Below the pieces are notes generated by a model that saw only the letters and a list, made by a program, of their open reading frames with translations, did not search any database and was not told the DNA's origin. 64,000 bases of DNA from Polynucleobacter meluiroseus (lineage in GTDB: Bacteria; Pseudomonadota; Gammaproteobacteria; Burkholderiales; Burkholderiaceae), in NCBI RefSeq assembly GCF_900205755.1, contig NZ_OANS01000005.1, positions 1 through 64,000 of the forward strand. The letters are read 5' to 3'. Below, piece by piece: positions 61,203 through 64,000 of the stretch. Numbering within the stretch: the stretch's first letter is position 1; each line of letters starts with the position of its first letter. Position numbers and translations under genes: made by a program.

Positions 61203-64000
61203 ATGCCTAAGTCCTTTCCCGTGATTTCTCAAGAAGCGCAAGTGCAATCCTGGTCGATTGCGCCCGATGCCACGGCGCTCGAGCAACTAGCCGCTGGAAT
61301 CTGGAGCTGTGCAGGGCAAGCCAGTGCACGACCTATCGTCGTGCTCAGCACTGCGGGCCCTTTGATTGGAGTAAGGGCCGCCCTAGAAAAATACCGTCCT
61401 AAAGTGGGTGATATTCAGCCTCAGAAGGCATTTTTACCCCAAGTCATGAGTTTCGGCGATTGGCTGGAGGCGGCGCCTGGTATTTGGAGGTTTCCGCAAA
61501 AGCCCTCTGATTTAGAGCGTTGGATTTCAGTCTACGTCAATCTGCGCAAACATCCCCAGCTCAAATCTTGGTTTAAAGCAGAGAGTGATGCAGGGGCGTG
61601 GGGCTTGGCGCAATCAGTCATTGCCGCTTGCGATATTTTGTCGGAAGCCATGATTCCACAATTGCACGAGCAATTAAATCAACTGATTCAAAGCCAAGCA
61701 CTTGACTCAGAGGCTTGGATCAAGGCTTTGCAAGTGATGCTAGATCGAACCATTGCTCAGGCTTATCCAGCGCTTTCACGAAAAGTAGTGGATCAAGAAT
61801 CCGAGGTGCTACTCACTTTCTGGCGTTATCTCAGTGGCGTGGGCGATGGCGTCTTTCGGAAACATTTTGCGATGGCAGCCTATTTGGGTTTAGCGCAAAC
61901 CAATCAAGCCACACCAAGACCCTTGATCTGGGTAGAAACTGCTGACCCGAAACCGATTGATCATGAGGTGATGGAGCGGTATTTGAGTAACTATGCGCAA
62001 TACGCACCTGTCATTAAAGTCACATTGGATTGGCAAACGGTTGCCTTGTGGCCTGAGGCGCTCGCTGGCAATAATGAATTGGGTGAACTCAAGGAATTAA
62101 GCGAGGAGCAAGCGAGTCAAGTGAAGCGCAACTTGGCAAGTGCACGTTATCAAGATTGGCGTTTACTATCGGCAAGACGTTTTGAAGAATTGGCTTGGGC
62201 TGCCACTCAAGCAATTGAGGCGCATCTGATTGCAGGTAAAAAGAATATTGCTTTAGTTGCGCAAGATCGTCTCGCCGCAAGAAGGGCGCGCGCCTTATTG
62301 TCACGCTTAGGACCGGCGCTCAATATTCGTGATGAGACTGGTTGGAAATTAGACACCACGCGAGCGGCGGCAGCCCTTAATAGCTGGCTAGAACTGATCC
62401 GCGCGCCTAAGGAGGGGCCAACTGCAAGCGCTTTGCTAGCCTTCTTGCAGAATCCCTATTTGGATATTGCGGCTTGTATCCAATTGCCCCCCGAGGCCTG
62501 TATTGGTTTGGTAGCCCAGCTAGAAGATATTTTGATTGCCAGCCAAGCCAAGTCGGGCTGGGAAACTTTTTATATGGCGATCGAGCGTGCCAATGTCTAC
62601 GCAGGCAATCAACACAACGCAGCTCATGAGGCCTTATTGAAGGTGCTGCAATTTATCCGCGCGCGTCATTACGCATGGCAAGAACTTAATCTCCATTGCG
62701 CTAATGCGTATGCCATGCTGCAAAAGGACTTAGAAGATACCGGTATCGCTCGAGCTTTAGAAAAAGACTCCGCAGGTCAGCAACTCTTGGAGACCATGCT
62801 CAGTCTTGACTTACATTCAAGCGATTACCAATTCGTTGCAATGCGCTTACCTGAGTGGATTAGCCTGATAAAAACCGTGATGGAGGGAGCTTCCTATGCA
62901 GAGGCTGGTAAAGAGGCGCAAGCCACCCTGAGCATCTTACCCTTAAGCTCCACACGCTTAAGAAGTTTTGACGCAGTGGTGGTAGTTGGCTGTGACGAGC
63001 AGCAGTTGCCAGCCTTCTCCGAGCCACCTTTGTTCTTCTCGGATGCGCTCAATCGTTTATTAAGGGCATCCACCATTACAGCTCAATACGTTCAACAGGC
63101 GAGAGATTTTTCACAGCTCTTAGTTTCCTGTGCCAGTGTGGATTTGCTGTGGCAGAGTAAAAGCAAGAGCGGCGAACCACTCAGGCCATCCGCTTGGATA
63201 CAGCGACTTCAGGCTGAATTGCCGAGCTGGAAAGCAGTGATTGCGCAGCCCACACTTTATGAGGGCAAGGCTCAGCCAATAAAGCAGTCCGTTACTACCT
63301 TGGCCGCGGATTTACCAATGCCGCTGTCTATGAGTCCGAGTGCTTATAAAGCCTTAAGAGACTGTCCTTATAAATACTACGTACGCAGCTTATTAGGCTT
63401 GCGTGCAGCAAAAGAATTTGAGGATGGTTTTGATGCCTCATTAGCTGGACAGTCGCTGCATGCCCTATTGCGTAATTTTTACCAAGCCCTCAAGACTGAG
63501 GAGCAACAAGTCCATTCATTAGTGAACGCCGACATTCAGGCGCGCCGTGAGTGGATGGAGCAAGCGCTATTGACGATCTCCGAAAAAGAATTCAAGCGCC
63601 TAGTAGAGGGCGATAGGAGGGTGCTGGGCACACTACGGGATTGGCAAAAACAAATTCCTAGTTTTGTGGACTGGCAACTACAGAGAGAGGCTGATGGGTG
63701 GCGCTATCACAATGCAGAACAGAAGGTGGGCTTTGATCTGCACTTCATTGATGTAGATGGCATGGAGCGCATGATGCGCATTGAAGGGCGTGCGGATCGC
63801 TTTGATATCAACGTCAAAAGCGGGCATAGTGCAGAAGTCATTGACTATAAAAACCAGTCAATGACTAAGATGAAGAAGCGCTCTGAGCATGTTCTAGATG
63901 ATCCGCAATTACTAATTTATGCCCGAGCTGCCAATGAAAATCCAGCGAGCGCCCATCTTCAGGATCATGAGATTAAGCAAGCAGAATGGGTTTCACTCAA
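61203..64000 (+). CDS. AddB-like PD-(D/E)XK nuclease/helicase subunit (3' truncated by window edge)
   Basis: The frame is open from ATG 61203 to the window end, 932 codons. The N-terminal part is helicase-like without a clear Walker A. SPSAYKALRDCPYKYYVRSLLGL (split motif with a Cys of an AddB-type Fe-S site) and the nuclease core GRADRFD...EVIDYKN lie near the end; VVVVGCDEQQLPAF is also typical. It is likely the AddB partner in recombinational repair of double-strand breaks, with addA expected downstream. It is divergent from trxA by 108 bases. Confidence 0.86.
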   Translation, partial: MPKSFPVISQEAQVQSWSIAPDATALEQLAAGIWSCAGQASARPIVVLSTAGPLIGVRAALEKYRPKVGDIQPQKAFLPQVMSFGDWLEAAPGIWRFPQKPSDLERWISVYVNLRKHPQLKSWFKAESDAGAWGLAQSVIAACDILSEAMIPQLHEQLNQLIQSQALDSEAWIKALQVMLDRTIAQAYPALSRKVVDQESEVLLTFWRYLSGVGDGVFRKHFAMAAYLGLAQTNQATPRPLIWVETADPKPIDHEVMERYLSNYAQYAPVIKVTLDWQTVALWPEALAGNNELGELKELSEEQASQVKRNLASARYQDWRLLSARRFEELAWAATQAIEAHLIAGKKNIALVAQDRLAARRARALLSRLGPALNIRDETGWKLDTTRAAAALNSWLELIRAPKEGPTASALLAFLQNPYLDIAACIQLPPEACIGLVAQLEDILIASQAKSGWETFYMAIERANVYAGNQHNAAHEALLKVLQFIRARHYAWQELNLHCANAYAMLQKDLEDTGIARALEKDSAGQQLLETMLSLDLHSSDYQFVAMRLPEWISLIKTVMEGASYAEAGKEAQATLSILPLSSTRLRSFDAVVVVGCDEQQLPAFSEPPLFFSDALNRLLRASTITAQYVQQARDFSQLLVSCASVDLLWQSKSKSGEPLRPSAWIQRLQAELPSWKAVIAQPTLYEGKAQPIKQSVTTLAADLPMPLSMSPSAYKALRDCPYKYYVRSLLGLRAAKEFEDGFDASLAGQSLHALLRNFYQALKTEEQQVHSLVNADIQARREWMEQALLTISEKEFKRLVEGDRRVLGTLRDWQKQIPSFVDWQLQREADGWRYHNAEQKVGFDLHFIDVDGMERMMRIEGRADRFDINVKSGHSAEVIDYKNQSMTKMKKRSEHVLDDPQLLIYARAANENPASAHLQDHEIKQAEWVSL

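Overview
The window looks like a chromosomal stretch of a small-genome freshwater betaproteobacterium of the Burkholderiaceae, most likely Polynucleobacter or a close relative. This is judged by eye from a base composition in the mid-40s % GC, short intergenic gaps, and family types typical of that group: a Bug-type solute-binding protein, a Tat-exported FAA hydrolase, a DUF5993-dsbB pair, an H1-like small protein, type B L31 and QueE with CX14CX2C. No database was searched. No tRNA, rRNA or CRISPR array was found. Coding density is about 90%.

Layout. 1-783: the end of an IS3-family transposase and a gene-poor flank. 784-3636: a large autotransporter. 3877-11352: one long co-directional run with a DUF455 ferritin-like protein, a B12-binding radical SAM enzyme, two paralogous exported proteins, queE, queD, tadA, an LD-carboxypeptidase and a SOUL protein. 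11369-16935 (minus): rlmJ, then a cell-envelope cluster (PAP2 phosphatase, GT9, UPF0104-type membrane protein, GT39). 17041-25595: a DUF3047 lipoprotein, copper ATPase plus copper chaperone, the Mrp/ApbC Fe-S carrier, a TupBC-like ABC importer without a binding protein, a BFD-like ferredoxin, an EEP nuclease-like protein and cardiolipin synthase. 25673-26183: a yqaA gene broken by a frameshift.

26233-35851: 3-hydroxybutyrate dehydrogenase, sodB, rubredoxin and its reductase, oxyR, an Old Yellow Enzyme, two short ORFs, an FMN-dependent lactate dehydrogenase, an EamA transporter, a class V aminotransferase and a Lys/Ala-rich exported protein. 35909-43247: NAD(P)HX dehydratase, LOG-family protein, an ion-channel-like protein, HI0933-type flavoprotein, TerC, a phasin with a histone-like tail, two small genes, a Tat-exported FAA hydrolase and a histone-H1-like protein. 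43328-54420: selD preceded by a 32-codon Tat-signal-like ORF, rhlE, a ybgC-like thioesterase, a GNAT protein, a two-repeat periplasmic protein, modA, Fur-box-controlled feoAB, an FAA hydrolase, a lipoprotein hydrolase, DUF5993-dsbB and a Bug protein. 54535-64000: two small envelope proteins, MATE transporter, GT39-like protein, L31 type B, rho, trxA and the first 2.8 kb of an AddB-like nuclease.

Themes. Metal and redox handling recurs: copper export, Fe-S carrier, BFD ferredoxin, FeoAB, Fe-SOD, OxyR, rubredoxin and thioredoxin. ModA at 47.8 kb and the TupBC-like pair at 21.7-23.1 kb are complementary parts of one possible oxyanion importer. The places that most merit a second look are the DUF455/B12-radical-SAM unit with phased repeats upstream, the paralogue pair with different export signals, the micro-ORF before selD, the five-helix DsbB variant, the yqaA frameshift and several strong inverted repeats at promoters.
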